The position numbers and the translations under genes were made by a program. A model generated the notes under the pieces. The model had not been told where the DNA came from. It saw only the letters and a list, made by a program, of their open reading frames with translations, and made no database searches. A DNA stretch of 64,000 nt from Hyunsoonleella pacifica (GTDB lineage Bacteria > Bacteroidota > Bacteroidia > Flavobacteriales > Flavobacteriaceae), in contig NZ_SIRS01000007.1 in NCBI RefSeq assembly GCF_004310335.1, positions 109,634 through 173,633 of the forward strand. Reading direction: 5' to 3'. Each line of letters begins with the position of its first letter. Positions within the stretch are counted from its first letter, which is position 1. This document shows positions 27,523 through 36,991 of this stretch, one piece after another.

Positions 27523-30500
27523 TTAAAATGAATTTATTTTAAGTTGGATGGTATGCATACCCGGAGCTAGTCTTATAGATTCAAATGCCGAAGGCACTTT
27601 TTCGCCATTATGAATTAAGTCTTTTCCACCTAAATCATTTAACGAAAATTCGCCAACCATATTTCCTGGAATTTCAATTTCGTAGGTTTGCAATCTTTTT
27701 CCATTGTAAGTGTACTTAGCTTTAATTTGCCCTCTTACAGTTGGTACAGTAATCTCACTTGATCTTAATCTACTCATTTGTGGTTTGATAGTAACAACGC
27801 CAAATCCAGGTGTTTTAGGTTTTATACCCCATAAACCACGTGGTATAACGTTTGCTGGTGCTGCACCCCAAGCGTGATTCCAATCTAAGTTAACTTTATA
27901 CTCATAATCCCAAGCTTCTAAACTAATTGTTGAGCCTATTCTAATCATATTATACCAACTTCTTTTGGCTTTGCTAGCTAATAGCTCTAAAGCATAATCT
28001 GCCTCACCTGCATTGTATAAACCATCCATCAAAAATTGAGCACCATAAACACTACAAGCCATTCCTCTAGATTTAACATAGTCTACAACAGAACTAAAGT
28101 GTTCTTCCGGCACAAGCCCAAACGCCAAAGGCATCATATTTGCGTGTAAAGAGGCGTGATCTGTACCAATGCCATCTACATAGATGCCACGCTCTTTGTC
28201 GAACATTTGTTCGTTAACTGCTTTTTTAGCTTTTGCAGCTCTATATTCAAAATCTAAGGCTTCTTGTGTTTTTCCTAATAAGGTAGCAAACTCAGCCATA
28301 ATTTTCATGTTCTCATAAAAGAACGCATTAATAACTGTACTGTAAGGTTTAAATACAAAACCATCGCGTTCTCCTTTTGTTTTACTTCCAGCAAAATTCT
28401 TTGAAGGCCAATCTACAATATCAGTTAATGGTTTTTTATAACCTTTTTCGAATCCCAGCTTATACATAAACTCTTCGGTAACTTTTGTTGATGTAATTAA
28501 CCCGTCTTCATTAGATAATTCAAAAAGCGTTTTATGTTTTAATGGTTCGTAATAACGTTCTATCAATTCAGTATTTCCAGTATACATATAATCTGCATAG
28601 ATTAATAACGCCACATGTTGTTGCCATTCTGTTGGCCATGTTGGATGCTCCATAAAATACTCAATAGTGCGTCTTGCTATTGCATACTCCCTGTCTGTAG
28701 TGTAGTGACTTAACTGATTTAAGTATGCATCGGCTTCATAAGGAATACGTTCTCTATCGCCATCTACATACAACCCAGCAAATGTGGTTGCCTTAATAGA
28801 GTATTTACAAAAATCCCATACTTGATTTAAAATATCGTTATTACTTTTGAAACTACTTGCTGAATCATCCCAATAGCTGGTATATCTTAATTGTTCAAAA
28901 TCTTCTGCTTTTAAAATTGTTTGAGCACCTTCAACTTCTGCATATCTAAAGGGTTGTAAAACTGGCCATCCCTCTTGCAAAGGAATAGCTTTACTAGGGC
29001 CTTTCATACGCTTGTCTGGAACTGGATTTATCTCTATTTGGTATTTTGTTTTTCCAGGAGTTACATCAACCTTAATTTCTTGATAACGAATGTTACTTTT
29101 TGCTGGAGGTGTTCTATTTACATTTCCTTTATCATCAAGCATTTCGCCTATTCTAACGGTTAATGTGTGCGGTTCTTTAGCTTCATAGTTAAAATCTATC
29201 GTCGCAAAGGCAGCCTTTCCAAAGTCCATAAAATAGAAATCTCCTCTATTTTCGATTTTAAGTGGATTTACTTTATCTATAAGGTATTTATTTTCTGTTG
29301 AAATGATATAGTCATCTGGCTTTCCTGTTGTAAATTTTTGAGCTTTAGAATAATCAACAAGTCTATTTTCTTGCTCCCAAATTCTAACTTTCCAATAGTA
29401 TTCTTTTCCTATTTCTAATGGATTGCCTCCATATTCAACATCTGTAGATTTTGTAGAAGCAACACGCCCACTATCCCAAACGTCTCCATTATTTTGATCA
29501 ATATCCTTTTTATTAGATGCTACTAATATTTGGTAAGCACCTTGAAATTTAGAACCTAATGGTACGGTCCAACCAAATTCAGGTTTTAAATCAAATATTT
29601 CAACATCCGTAGAAGGTTTTCTTATTAATTCTACAGTTAAATCGGTTGGAGCTGCTCTGTATTCATTACTGTTTTTCTTAATTAGTTCATCAAGCTTAGC
29701 TCTTAATTTATTAGCAGTTTCTCTATACTTTTTCTTTCCTATAAGATTTTTAGTCTCTAAAGGATCTTTTTCTAAATTGTATAACTCCTCGATAGATTGA
29801 TCATTAACATACCTGAAATATTTCCATTTTTTTGTACGTACACCTTCACTTGGTGGAATTTCACTAAAATTCCAAATGTGCTCTATTAGAATGGTATCTC
29901 TTGCTATGCTATTGGTTTCTTTTTTAACAATAGGCAATAAACTTTTACCTTGCCATGTATCTGGTGCTTCTACGCCAGCTAAATCAGCAATAGTTTGAGG
30001 CACATCAATATTTAATACCATATCATCAATATCTTGATGTTGGTTTTCTCTTGGGTCAAAAACAATTAATGGAACACGGATAGAATTCTCATACATTAAC
30101 CATTTTCCTGCAAACTGGCGTTCCCCTAAAAAGTAACCGTTATCACCCATTAGTATAATAACTGTATTTTTATCTACACCCTTTTCCTTAAGTTTTTCAC
30201 GAATCTTCTTGATTTCTAAATCTATCCCAGAAATCATTCTATAATACCCTTTTAAACTATGTTGGTATTTTTCAGGCGTATCATAACGCCAAGTCCAACG
30301 TAATCTATTAAAACCATCTCTTACAATTTTTGGTTGTGCTAAGAAATACTTATCGTCGCCTAGTTCGGGTTCTGGTATCGTTGTACTTTCTAGCATTTGA
30401 TCCATTTCAGACTGCCAAAAATATTGTTCTGGAGCTCCATCATGAGCGTGGGGCGCACTGAAACTTAGCGACAAACAGAACGGTTTATTATTAGAAGCAT

Positions 30501-31053
30501 TTTTGTCAATAAAATCTATGGCTTGTTGTCCTGTATATCGTGTTAAATGTACCGTATCATTATCTATTGTTTTATAGTAATAGCCTCTGCGATCTTTGTA
30601 ACGATTATTCCTGTCATAAGACTCATATTCATCAAATTGCTTATCTAAATCGTTGTAACGCACACCATACTTTCCAAAAAAACCTGTATAATACCCATTA
30701 TTTTTAAGTAATGTTGGATATGAATTTGCCATATACTCCTCCCTTACATTCCCAGTTTGGAAATTATAGTTATGTGACCTTTCATGTAAACCTGTCCATA
30801 AAGATGCTCTACTAGCAGCACAAATAGGCGTCGTTACTATAGCGGTATTAAAGTAGGTTCCTGATTTAGCCAAATTATCCATTTCAGGTGTTTCAACAAA
30901 CTCGTTACCAGCATAACCAATGGCATCAAAGCGCTGATCGTCGGTTAGAATGAAAATGATGTTTGGTTTTTCGCCACTATTTTGTTGTGCTGTAATAATA
31001 TTTAGACTACAACTCAACGCGAGAAGAACTAATAAAAAACTTTTTTTAAGCAT
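27523..31053 (-). CDS. Sulfatase (S1_25-like) fused to GH78 alpha-L-rhamnosidase
   Basis: This 1176-residue two-enzyme protein has a signal peptide (about 1-22). Residues about 28-470 are an S1 sulfatase with the formylglycine Cys C78 in ICAASR (C-x-A-S-R, an accepted variant of C-x-P-S-R) and [17 protein letters not shown] for metal and sulfate binding. Residues about 480-1176 are a GH78 rhamnosidase: N-terminal beta domains, the acidic signature [14 protein letters not shown] from D764 in the alpha/alpha barrel, and a C-terminal beta-sandwich. The fusion would desulfate and release L-rhamnose on the same chain end. The same domain pair is known from the Formosa agariphila ulvan PUL. It has its own promoter module and a strong terminator, so it may be transcribed alone. 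Confidence 0.93.
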   Translation of the reverse strand: MLKKSFLLVLLALSCSLNIITAQQNSGEKPNIIFILTDDQRFDAIGYAGNEFVETPEMDNLAKSGTYFNTAIVTTPICAASRASLWTGLHERSHNYNFQTGNVREEYMANSYPTLLKNNGYYTGFFGKYGVRYNDLDKQFDEYESYDRNNRYKDRRGYYYKTIDNDTVHLTRYTGQQAIDFIDKNASNNKPFCLSLSFSAPHAHDGAPEQYFWQSEMDQMLESTTIPEPELGDDKYFLAQPKIVRDGFNRLRWTWRYDTPEKYQHSLKGYYRMISGIDLEIKKIREKLKEKGVDKNTVIILMGDNGYFLGERQFAGKWLMYENSIRVPLIVFDPRENQHQDIDDMVLNIDVPQTIADLAGVEAPDTWQGKSLLPIVKKETNSIARDTILIEHIWNFSEIPPSEGVRTKKWKYFRYVNDQSIEELYNLEKDPLETKNLIGKKKYRETANKLRAKLDELIKKNSNEYRAAPTDLTVELIRKPSTDVEIFDLKPEFGWTVPLGSKFQGAYQILVASNKKDIDQNNGDVWDSGRVASTKSTDVEYGGNPLEIGKEYYWKVRIWEQENRLVDYSKAQKFTTGKPDDYIISTENKYLIDKVNPLKIENRGDFYFMDFGKAAFATIDFNYEAKEPHTLTVRIGEMLDDKGNVNRTPPAKSNIRYQEIKVDVTPGKTKYQIEINPVPDKRMKGPSKAIPLQEGWPVLQPFRYAEVEGAQTILKAEDFEQLRYTSYWDDSASSFKSNNDILNQVWDFCKYSIKATTFAGLYVDGDRERIPYEADAYLNQLSHYTTDREYAIARRTIEYFMEHPTWPTEWQQHVALLIYADYMYTGNTELIERYYEPLKHKTLFELSNEDGLITSTKVTEEFMYKLGFEKGYKKPLTDIVDWPSKNFAGSKTKGERDGFVFKPYSTVINAFFYENMKIMAEFATLLGKTQEALDFEYRAAKAKKAVNEQMFDKERGIYVDGIGTDHASLHANMMPLAFGLVPEEHFSSVVDYVKSRGMACSVYGAQFLMDGLYNAGEADYALELLASKAKRSWYNMIRIGSTISLEAWDYEYKVNLDWNHAWGAAPANVIPRGLWGIKPKTPGFGVVTIKPQMSRLRSSEITVPTVRGQIKAKYTYNGKRLQTYEIEIPGNMVGEFSLNDLGGKDLIHNGEKVPSAFESIRLAPGMHTIQLKINSF

Positions 31054-31113
31054 AAATAAACGTCTTAGGTATTTAATTTTTTCAATGAATAGTTATACAA
31101 AATTCATAGCTCA

Positions 31114-31158
31114 TAAAATTATAGTTTTTTACATCAGAAGCTATCCTGTTGTATCCTG
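31114..31158 (-). promoter_or_regulatory. Shared PUL promoter module (sulfatase-GH78 gene)
   Basis: Plus-strand TATCCTGTTGTATCCTG (31142-31158) is a near-perfect direct repeat. TAATTTTA on the minus strand (31114-31121) lies exactly 20 bases downstream. The start codon is about 60 bases further on. Confidence 0.75.
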
Positions 31159-31222
31159 AAACTATAATCAGCAAGATTAGATAGAGAGATTAGAATTTTA
31201 TACTAACTGTGAGTTTATGATA

Positions 31223-32644
31223 TTACCAATTATCCGTTCTAAAAACAGAAATAGGTAATCCTGACTTTGTTTTAAGATTACTTTCATAACAAGCTTCAAA
31301 ACCATATCTAATGGCAACTGGTGTTTTTACATTTTGGCTAGATAAAGTGATTTGTTTTCCATTTTTGTGAAATACAACATTTGCAGGATAAAATATTTTA
31401 TCAGCTCCTGCAATAGCAAACCCTTTTACGTTTTTAGTATTTATAAACTTATCTTTTTTATAAAATTGAAAATAAAGATTTACTTCACTATTAGTTATTT
31501 CATAAGATTTCAATTCTGCACTTTTAAAAGCTATTTTTTTAAAATTATATTGATTTGCTAAGGCCCAATTTGAAAGTCGTTTTGCTACAATTTCTTTTTT
31601 TGAAGGATGTATATCACTACAGTCTCCAGCATCTGTAGTAACAACTAAACCTGTGTTTTTTATTTCTTGAGCCGTTTGTAGTTGAGCTTCTCTTATTAAA
31701 TTGGGTCTAAGAGAAGTGCCTTTTTTATGTTTTTTATAGTTATAAGGTGCAATTTGCACAAAATAAAATGGAAGTTTATCGTTTTTCCATTGTAGTCTCC
31801 AAGAACTAATTAAATCTTCCATATAGTTTTTATATGGTTTGGGTTGTGTTCTATTAGATTCTCCTTGATACCACAAAAAACCTTTTACAGTAAAATCTTG
31901 AAAAGGATGCACCATTGCATTATACAAAAAAGCAGGTTTCTTTTGTTTGTTTTCCTCTTTAGGTAAATTATCAGAAAATTTAATGTCGTTATATTTAAGT
32001 AAAACCTGTTTAGGAATCCAGCTTTCTATTCTCGTACCTCCCCAAGCGGATTCTATAATACCTATAGGAACATTTAGTTTTTCGAATAGTTTGGTTCCAA
32101 AAATATAGCCAATAGCACTAAATTTTTTAGCACCGTCTTTATCAGACACACTCCATTTACCATTAACATTAAAACTAGGCATAACACTAGCTGATCTAGC
32201 ATTATTTAATAATCTGATGTATTTATTATTTGATTTTAGAAGATAGTCTTCTGCATGTAATACTTTAGATTGCCTCAGCCCCTGTAAAGGCATTTCCATA
32301 TTTGATTGTCCTGAACAAAACCAAACTTCTCCAATTAAAATATTACAAAGTGTAATAGAAGTACTTCCTTTAATTTGCAATTCTTCTGGGTTAAACGAAG
32401 CTTTTTTTGTTTTGATTGTTGTCTTCCAAAAACCATCTGAATTAGCTATTGCTTTAGCTTTTGCACCCCAACTGGAAAGTATCTCTATTTTAGTTCCTGG
32501 ATTATCTTTACCCCAAATAGAAACATGTTCTCTCTGTTGTAATACCATATTATCCCCAAAAACAGCCGAAATTTCTATTTGACTTTGTAATGATAAAGTA
32601 CAAAGGATAAAAAATGAAAGCGCTATTTTAATATAGGACAGCAT
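31223..32644 (-). CDS. Sialate O-acetylesterase-like SGNH esterase
   Basis: This 473-residue protein has a signal peptide (about 1-21) and the SASA/SGNH esterase motifs: S114 in CSGQSNMEMP (block I), GIIESAWGGTRIESW, FLWYQGESN, and D344/H346 in CSDIHPSKK. Such enzymes remove acetyl groups from sugars. In a PUL it would clear acetyl decorations of the glycan before glycosidases act. It is the last gene of a tight four-gene operon (2 bases after the oxidoreductase), unusual company for an esterase. It is probably periplasmic. Confidence 0.85.
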   Translation of the reverse strand: MLSYIKIALSFFILCTLSLQSQIEISAVFGDNMVLQQREHVSIWGKDNPGTKIEILSSWGAKAKAIANSDGFWKTTIKTKKASFNPEELQIKGSTSITLCNILIGEVWFCSGQSNMEMPLQGLRQSKVLHAEDYLLKSNNKYIRLLNNARSASVMPSFNVNGKWSVSDKDGAKKFSAIGYIFGTKLFEKLNVPIGIIESAWGGTRIESWIPKQVLLKYNDIKFSDNLPKEENKQKKPAFLYNAMVHPFQDFTVKGFLWYQGESNRTQPKPYKNYMEDLISSWRLQWKNDKLPFYFVQIAPYNYKKHKKGTSLRPNLIREAQLQTAQEIKNTGLVVTTDAGDCSDIHPSKKEIVAKRLSNWALANQYNFKKIAFKSAELKSYEITNSEVNLYFQFYKKDKFINTKNVKGFAIAGADKIFYPANVVFHKNGKQITLSSQNVKTPVAIRYGFEACYESNLKTKSGLPISVFRTDNW

Positions 32645-32646
32645 AC

Positions 32647-33840
32647 CTAACCTAATATATTGTTATCCCATTTTACGATTTTATTGTTATACATAGCATC
32701 TAAACCCATTTGTACACAAATTGAAGTTTTAGCACCAGTAATTACATTTGATAGTGGATTTGTATTATTGATTATCGCTGTTTTAAAATCCAATAATGCT
32801 TGTTTACTTGGATTTAAGTGCTCCAAATTAATACGCATCCCTTTTTCTGCATCCCATTGGGCTGTTGCTCCACTAACACCATCTACATCATCAATTACTC
32901 TATTTTCTCGTTTACCCTCTGGATAAAACCATGCATGTTTTGTATCAATTATAATCGTCCCTTTATCTCCTATTACTTTAATTTGATACCCATCTTTTGC
33001 ATTACTAGTTAAACATGTAAAAGATGCTTTAACTCCACTTTTGTAACTATATATAAGATGAACATTATCATAAGTTTCCCTGCCATCTTTCCAATAGTTA
33101 ACGCCTCCAACACCTGTAACTTTTTCAGGTGTTTCATCTAATACCCAATTAGCAAAATCTATTTGATGCGAACATAATTCTGCAAGAAGTCCACCTGAAA
33201 ACTCTCTATACATTCTCCAGTTAATGGCTCTCTCAAATTTTGGATCAGAAACAGGACGCCTCCAGTTGCCATGCCTGTTCCATTGACATTCAAAAGCTGA
33301 AATTCTACCTACTTTTCCATTCTTAATTAGGTCTACCACATGGGTATACAACCTAGAACTATGATACTGATGACCTGTTTGAAATATGGTATTTGAACTT
33401 TCAGCTTTATCCACTAATGCTCCAATACTCTCATATCCTTTTGCTAATGTTTTTTCACAATACACATGTTTTCCAGCGTCAAGCGCATCCATAGCAATTT
33501 TAGCATGAGTACTAAAAGGTGTTGCTACTATTACAGCGTCAATATCCTTATTATCTAAAAGTTTAAGATAATCAGCATATCCTTTTGAATTTGAGTTTAC
33601 TCTAGATAATCCTTTTTTTAACCTAAAAGGCAATATATCGCATAAGCCAACAATGTTTATACCTTCTATTGAATTAATTATTGAACTTAGACCAGCACCT
33701 CTATTTCCTGTACCAATAACACCAATATTTATGGTATCATTAGCTCCCAAAAAAGATAATGGTTGAGCATACAAATATCCAGCACCAGTGACTCCCAAAG
33801 TTGTTAGCCCCGCTTTTTTTATAAACGATCGTCTTTTCAA
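32647..33840 (-). CDS. Tat-exported Gfo/Idh/MocA oxidoreductase
   Basis: This 397-residue protein has a twin-arginine signal (MKRRSFIKKAG). A Rossmann NAD(P)-binding domain follows (INIGVIGTGNRGAGL) with the conserved sugar-binding motif GKHVYCEKTLA (Lys of the EKP-type motif), then the alpha/beta substrate domain. The family oxidises or reduces sugar hydroxyls. Tat export implies that it folds with its cofactor before reaching the periplasm, as in glucose-fructose oxidoreductase. It lies 3 bases from a second oxidoreductase and 2 bases from the esterase. The substrate is unknown; a GH109-like glycosidase role is an alternative. Confidence 0.85.
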   Translation of the reverse strand: MKRRSFIKKAGLTTLGVTGAGYLYAQPLSFLGANDTINIGVIGTGNRGAGLSSIINSIEGINIVGLCDILPFRLKKGLSRVNSNSKGYADYLKLLDNKDIDAVIVATPFSTHAKIAMDALDAGKHVYCEKTLAKGYESIGALVDKAESSNTIFQTGHQYHSSRLYTHVVDLIKNGKVGRISAFECQWNRHGNWRRPVSDPKFERAINWRMYREFSGGLLAELCSHQIDFANWVLDETPEKVTGVGGVNYWKDGRETYDNVHLIYSYKSGVKASFTCLTSNAKDGYQIKVIGDKGTIIIDTKHAWFYPEGKRENRVIDDVDGVSGATAQWDAEKGMRINLEHLNPSKQALLDFKTAIINNTNPLSNVITGAKTSICVQMGLDAMYNNKIVKWDNNILG

Positions 33841-33843
33841 TTT

Positions 33844-35187
33844 CTATAGTTTTGGTTCCCACCCTGGTTCATAAGCTCTGGACCAAAGTTTCATAGCTTC
33901 TCTATCAAAAATCTTTCCAGAATTTTCATCAACATTAAAACCTTTATTAACTCGATAAGAAATATTTGCATAATGTGTCAACATTTGAGAAATAGCTCCT
34001 ACTTCTATATGTGAATTAAGCTTTTCTTTACCTCTAATAGCATCAAAAAAGTTAACTACATGCCTCGTAGATAAATCTCCTCCACCTCCTAGGGCAGTAC
34101 CTCCTTCTTTTCCATCAGATTTATTTTCCTTTATTAGTTTTCCTCTAAGGTCATAAAGTTCATATCCATTTCTGTCTACAATTACAGATCCTTTAGACCC
34201 ATAAATAATAGTTCCACGTCCTCTTCCGTATTTTGAATATCCATTTCTACTACTACCATCCCACTGGATCATTTTATTGTCAGCAAATCTATAATTAGCT
34301 TCCATGGTATCGTACATCGCCCACCCGTCATCAATAAATTGATGTTTTCCAGCAATAACATCTACATATTCTGGATATTTTACATCTAATGCCCATCTAG
34401 CAATATCCAATTCGTGAGTGGCGTTATTACCCATTTCTGCAGTACCGTAATCCCAACCATACCAATGCCAGTTATAATTCCAAGTATCATGCATATAATC
34501 TTTTCGTGGTGCAGGTCCTTGAAATAAGTTCCAATTCAATCCTTCAGGAGGTGTTGATTTTACTGGTTTTGGCACTTTACCACGCCCATTAGTATAAAAT
34601 GCAATGGCTTTATAAGCATGCCCAATAATGCCATTGTGGATTTCGCTAATAATCTCGATACTTTGTGGAGAAGACCGCTGTTGGTTTCCCATTTGTACCA
34701 CTTTATTATATTTTTTTTGAGCCTCAACAATAAGTTCACTTTCTCTAGGATTATGACTACAGGGCTTCTCAACGTAAACATGCTTACCTGCTTTCATGGC
34801 CATTATAGCACCTGGTGTGTGCCAATGATCTGGAGTTGCCATAAATATAGCATCTACATCTTTGTCTTCAATAATGTTTTGAATATTACCCTCTAATGCT
34901 ATCTTGTAATCAATCTTTTTTCCAACCTTATTAGCAGCTTTACTCATTTGGCTAGGTAAAACATCACATAGATATTTTAAACGTACATTATTCTCTTTAG
35001 AAGCAATACCTCCAATAAATGCACCATATCTCCTACCGAGTCCTTGTATGGCAACATTAATTCTATTGTTAGCTCCAATAATGTTACTATAACTTTGAGC
35101 AGACATTGCATTAACCCCTCCTGCCAAACTAACACCAACACCTGCTAAGGCAGTCTTTTTTATAAAATTTCTTCTTTTATTTTGCAT
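33844..35187 (-). CDS. Second Tat-exported Gfo/Idh/MocA oxidoreductase
   Basis: This 447-residue protein has a twin-arginine signal (KRRNFIKKTALAG). It has a Rossmann domain (INVAIQGLGRRYGAF) and the motif GKHVYVEKPCSHN, then a longer substrate domain with ATHELDIARWAL. It is a paralogue of the neighbour rather than a duplicate; the two differ in most positions. The ATG end overlaps the end of the DUF1080 gene by 11 bases, indicating translational coupling. Probable role: oxidation or reduction of a sugar in the periplasm with a bound nicotinamide cofactor. Confidence 0.85.
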   Translation of the reverse strand: MQNKRRNFIKKTALAGVGVSLAGGVNAMSAQSYSNIIGANNRINVAIQGLGRRYGAFIGGIASKENNVRLKYLCDVLPSQMSKAANKVGKKIDYKIALEGNIQNIIEDKDVDAIFMATPDHWHTPGAIMAMKAGKHVYVEKPCSHNPRESELIVEAQKKYNKVVQMGNQQRSSPQSIEIISEIHNGIIGHAYKAIAFYTNGRGKVPKPVKSTPPEGLNWNLFQGPAPRKDYMHDTWNYNWHWYGWDYGTAEMGNNATHELDIARWALDVKYPEYVDVIAGKHQFIDDGWAMYDTMEANYRFADNKMIQWDGSSRNGYSKYGRGRGTIIYGSKGSVIVDRNGYELYDLRGKLIKENKSDGKEGGTALGGGGDLSTRHVVNFFDAIRGKEKLNSHIEVGAISQMLTHYANISYRVNKGFNVDENSGKIFDREAMKLWSRAYEPGWEPKL

Positions 35188-36571
35188 TTTTATCTTTTTT
35201 AGAAGCGTGAATTTTAATTTTAATGTTTCTAAAAGCTACTTTATCTCCATGATCTTGAAGTAAAATTTGACCTTTTTCTAATAGTCCAAAATTAGGCCAT
35301 TTAGCATATTTACTTTCCGAAACTAATTTTAAAAATTCATCACTTCCTCTCTCATATTCTAAAACCTTAATATCATTTACCCAATGTTCAACATGATTAT
35401 TTATTGATTTAATATAAGCCGTATTCCATTCCCCAATTGGTTTTATAGGTTTGTTTGGATTTGCTTTTATTAAATCGTATAAAGAACACACAGTTCTACT
35501 ACCCTCGTGAGATCCTCGTTTAGCGTCTTCGTGTAGTTCATCATCTAAGATTTGATATTCAAGACCAATTGAAGATCCTGGCCCCTTATTAATTTCAGTA
35601 TCTACATAATATTTTATACCGCTATTTGCTCCAGATGTTAATTTAAAGTCTACTAGTAATTCAAAATTACTATAATCTTCGGTTGTTACAATATCTCCTC
35701 CAGCTGCTGATTCTGCACCTCCTGACGCTAAAACAATAAGTTCTCCATTTTCAATAACCCAACCAGACTCAGGAAACTTATCCAACTTTGCGCCACGCCA
35801 ACCTTTTGTTGATTTACCGTCCCAAAGCATTTTCCAACCAAATCTTTTCTCATTAAATGTAAGATTGTTTTTTGTGATTATTGGTTCTAATGTAGATTTA
35901 GTTGCATATTTTTCTAAGTGTTCTGTTAAAATTTTAGCATCCTTCCACATTACTGTTTTACCTAATTTTTCTTTTTTATTACCAATAGAATGTACTTGAA
36001 GTCCTATAAATCCGGATGGTGTTTTATCATCAACCAAATACGATGCTGGCACTCCATTTATCCATGTTTTAATAGTATCAGCTATGGCTTCAACTCGGTA
36101 ATGATTCCATTCATTTTGTTTAAAAGCCTGTTGAGCTTTTGGATTATCCACTAGTGGATTTAACCATTTACGCCTTTTTTCATCATAAATTCCTCCACTC
36201 CATGCTCTTTTAGATGGATCTATTTCCACTTGATAGCCATGAACCATACCATCTCTATAATACGGTAAACTATTACTACGTATTTGGATACCTGAGTTCA
36301 TTGTAGAATCTACTTTAAAATCAATTTCAAAAATAAAATCATCATATATTTTATCTGTAGTTAAAAATGTATTTGGAGTATCAGCTACTGTTGTACCAAT
36401 TACGACACCATCATTAACTTCATAAGTAGCATTACCTCCTAAAATTGTCCATCCCTCTAGTGAATCATCTTTAATCAATTCTATCCAAGGTATTTCGGCC
36501 TTTTTTGTACTGCAGGATAATATAAAACAGGATGTAATAATTAGTAATAATTTAGTTGTGATTGGTTTCAT
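35177..36571 (-). CDS. Lipoprotein with two DUF1080 (3-keto-disaccharide hydrolase-type) domains
   Basis: This 464-residue lipoprotein (FILSCSTKK) carries two DUF1080 concanavalin-like sandwiches: about 28-215 (IELIKDDSLEGWTILGG, MNSGIQIRSNS, YQVEIDPS) and about 245-455 (MLWDGKSTKGWRGAK, ANSGIKYYVDTE, EYQILDDE). DUF1080 proteins are linked to hydrolysis of 3-keto-glycosides formed by oxidoreductases. Here it heads an operon with two such exported oxidoreductases, which supports an oxidise-then-cleave route. It could also be a binding lectin. A terminator-like hairpin stands between its promoter module and its start. Confidence 0.82.
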   Translation of the reverse strand: MKPITTKLLLIITSCFILSCSTKKAEIPWIELIKDDSLEGWTILGGNATYEVNDGVVIGTTVADTPNTFLTTDKIYDDFIFEIDFKVDSTMNSGIQIRSNSLPYYRDGMVHGYQVEIDPSKRAWSGGIYDEKRRKWLNPLVDNPKAQQAFKQNEWNHYRVEAIADTIKTWINGVPASYLVDDKTPSGFIGLQVHSIGNKKEKLGKTVMWKDAKILTEHLEKYATKSTLEPIITKNNLTFNEKRFGWKMLWDGKSTKGWRGAKLDKFPESGWVIENGELIVLASGGAESAAGGDIVTTEDYSNFELLVDFKLTSGANSGIKYYVDTEINKGPGSSIGLEYQILDDELHEDAKRGSHEGSRTVCSLYDLIKANPNKPIKPIGEWNTAYIKSINNHVEHWVNDIKVLEYERGSDEFLKLVSESKYAKWPNFGLLEKGQILLQDHGDKVAFRNIKIKIHASKKDKNAK

Positions 36572-36607
36572 ATTTTATTTTATAATAAGTTATTAATAAA
36601 TGTACAG

Positions 36608-36658
36608 ATAAATAAAAAAATAACCTCCATTTTAAAACTTAATTTTAAGTGGAGGTTA
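36608..36658 (-). terminator. Terminator-like hairpin in the leader of the DUF1080 operon
   Basis: TAACCTCCA (36621-36629) pairs perfectly with TGGAGGTTA (36650-36658), and on the minus strand the stem is followed by TTATTTTTTTATTT. It lies downstream of the promoter module at 36785-36829 and upstream of the gene, so it could act as an attenuator or end a short RNA. Confidence 0.6.
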
Positions 36659-36778
36659 TACTTGACTAACTCAATTAACTACTTTATTTAAAACGTAATT
36701 AAACGTATATTTAATATATGCCCTAACAAAATATCAGGGCAATTTTATTGATTTTTTTTAAAACTAAAAGACTCTTAT
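36610..36778 (-). ncRNA. Candidate leader RNA or small RNA
   Basis: From the predicted promoter (-7 box 36785-36792) a transcript of about 170 bases would end at the hairpin at 36621-36658. It also contains a smaller stem, GCCCT (36720-36724) pairing with AGGGC (36736-36740). No open reading frame with a convincing start is visible. A second weak -7-like box (TACATTTA, about 36597-36604) could serve the DUF1080 gene itself. This is inferred from sequence geometry only. Confidence 0.35.
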
Positions 36779-36784
36779 TTTTTT

Positions 36785-36829
36785 TAAAATTAAAATATTC
36801 TCCACAAGTAACCATCCTGTTGTATCCTG
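36785..36829 (-). promoter_or_regulatory. Shared PUL promoter module (DUF1080 leader)
   Basis: Plus-strand CATCCTGTTGTATCCTG (36813-36829) is followed after exactly 20 bases by TAATTTTA on the minus strand (36785-36792). The gene start is about 210 bases further downstream, the longest leader of the set apart from the uronate operon. Confidence 0.7.
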
Positions 36830-36931
36830 AAAATTTTATTTCCAATACCAACATTTTAAGATGTATAATTTCTTATGCCAGTGACTAAAACTAAAATCAA
36901 GAGCAAAAAAATCTTAATTTTACTACAGACA

Positions 36932-36968
36932 AAAAAAATGGTAAGAATTAAATTCTTACCATTTTTTT
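36932..36968 (-). terminator. Strong terminator after the SusCD operon
   Basis: AAAAAAATGGTAAGAATT (36932-36949) is an inverted copy of AATTCTTACCATTTTTTT (36951-36968). The hairpin is flanked by A and T runs and lies 23 bases after the stop codon of the surface-binding lipoprotein gene. Confidence 0.85.
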
Positions 36969-36991
36969 AACATATGTTTTGAAATATGAGA

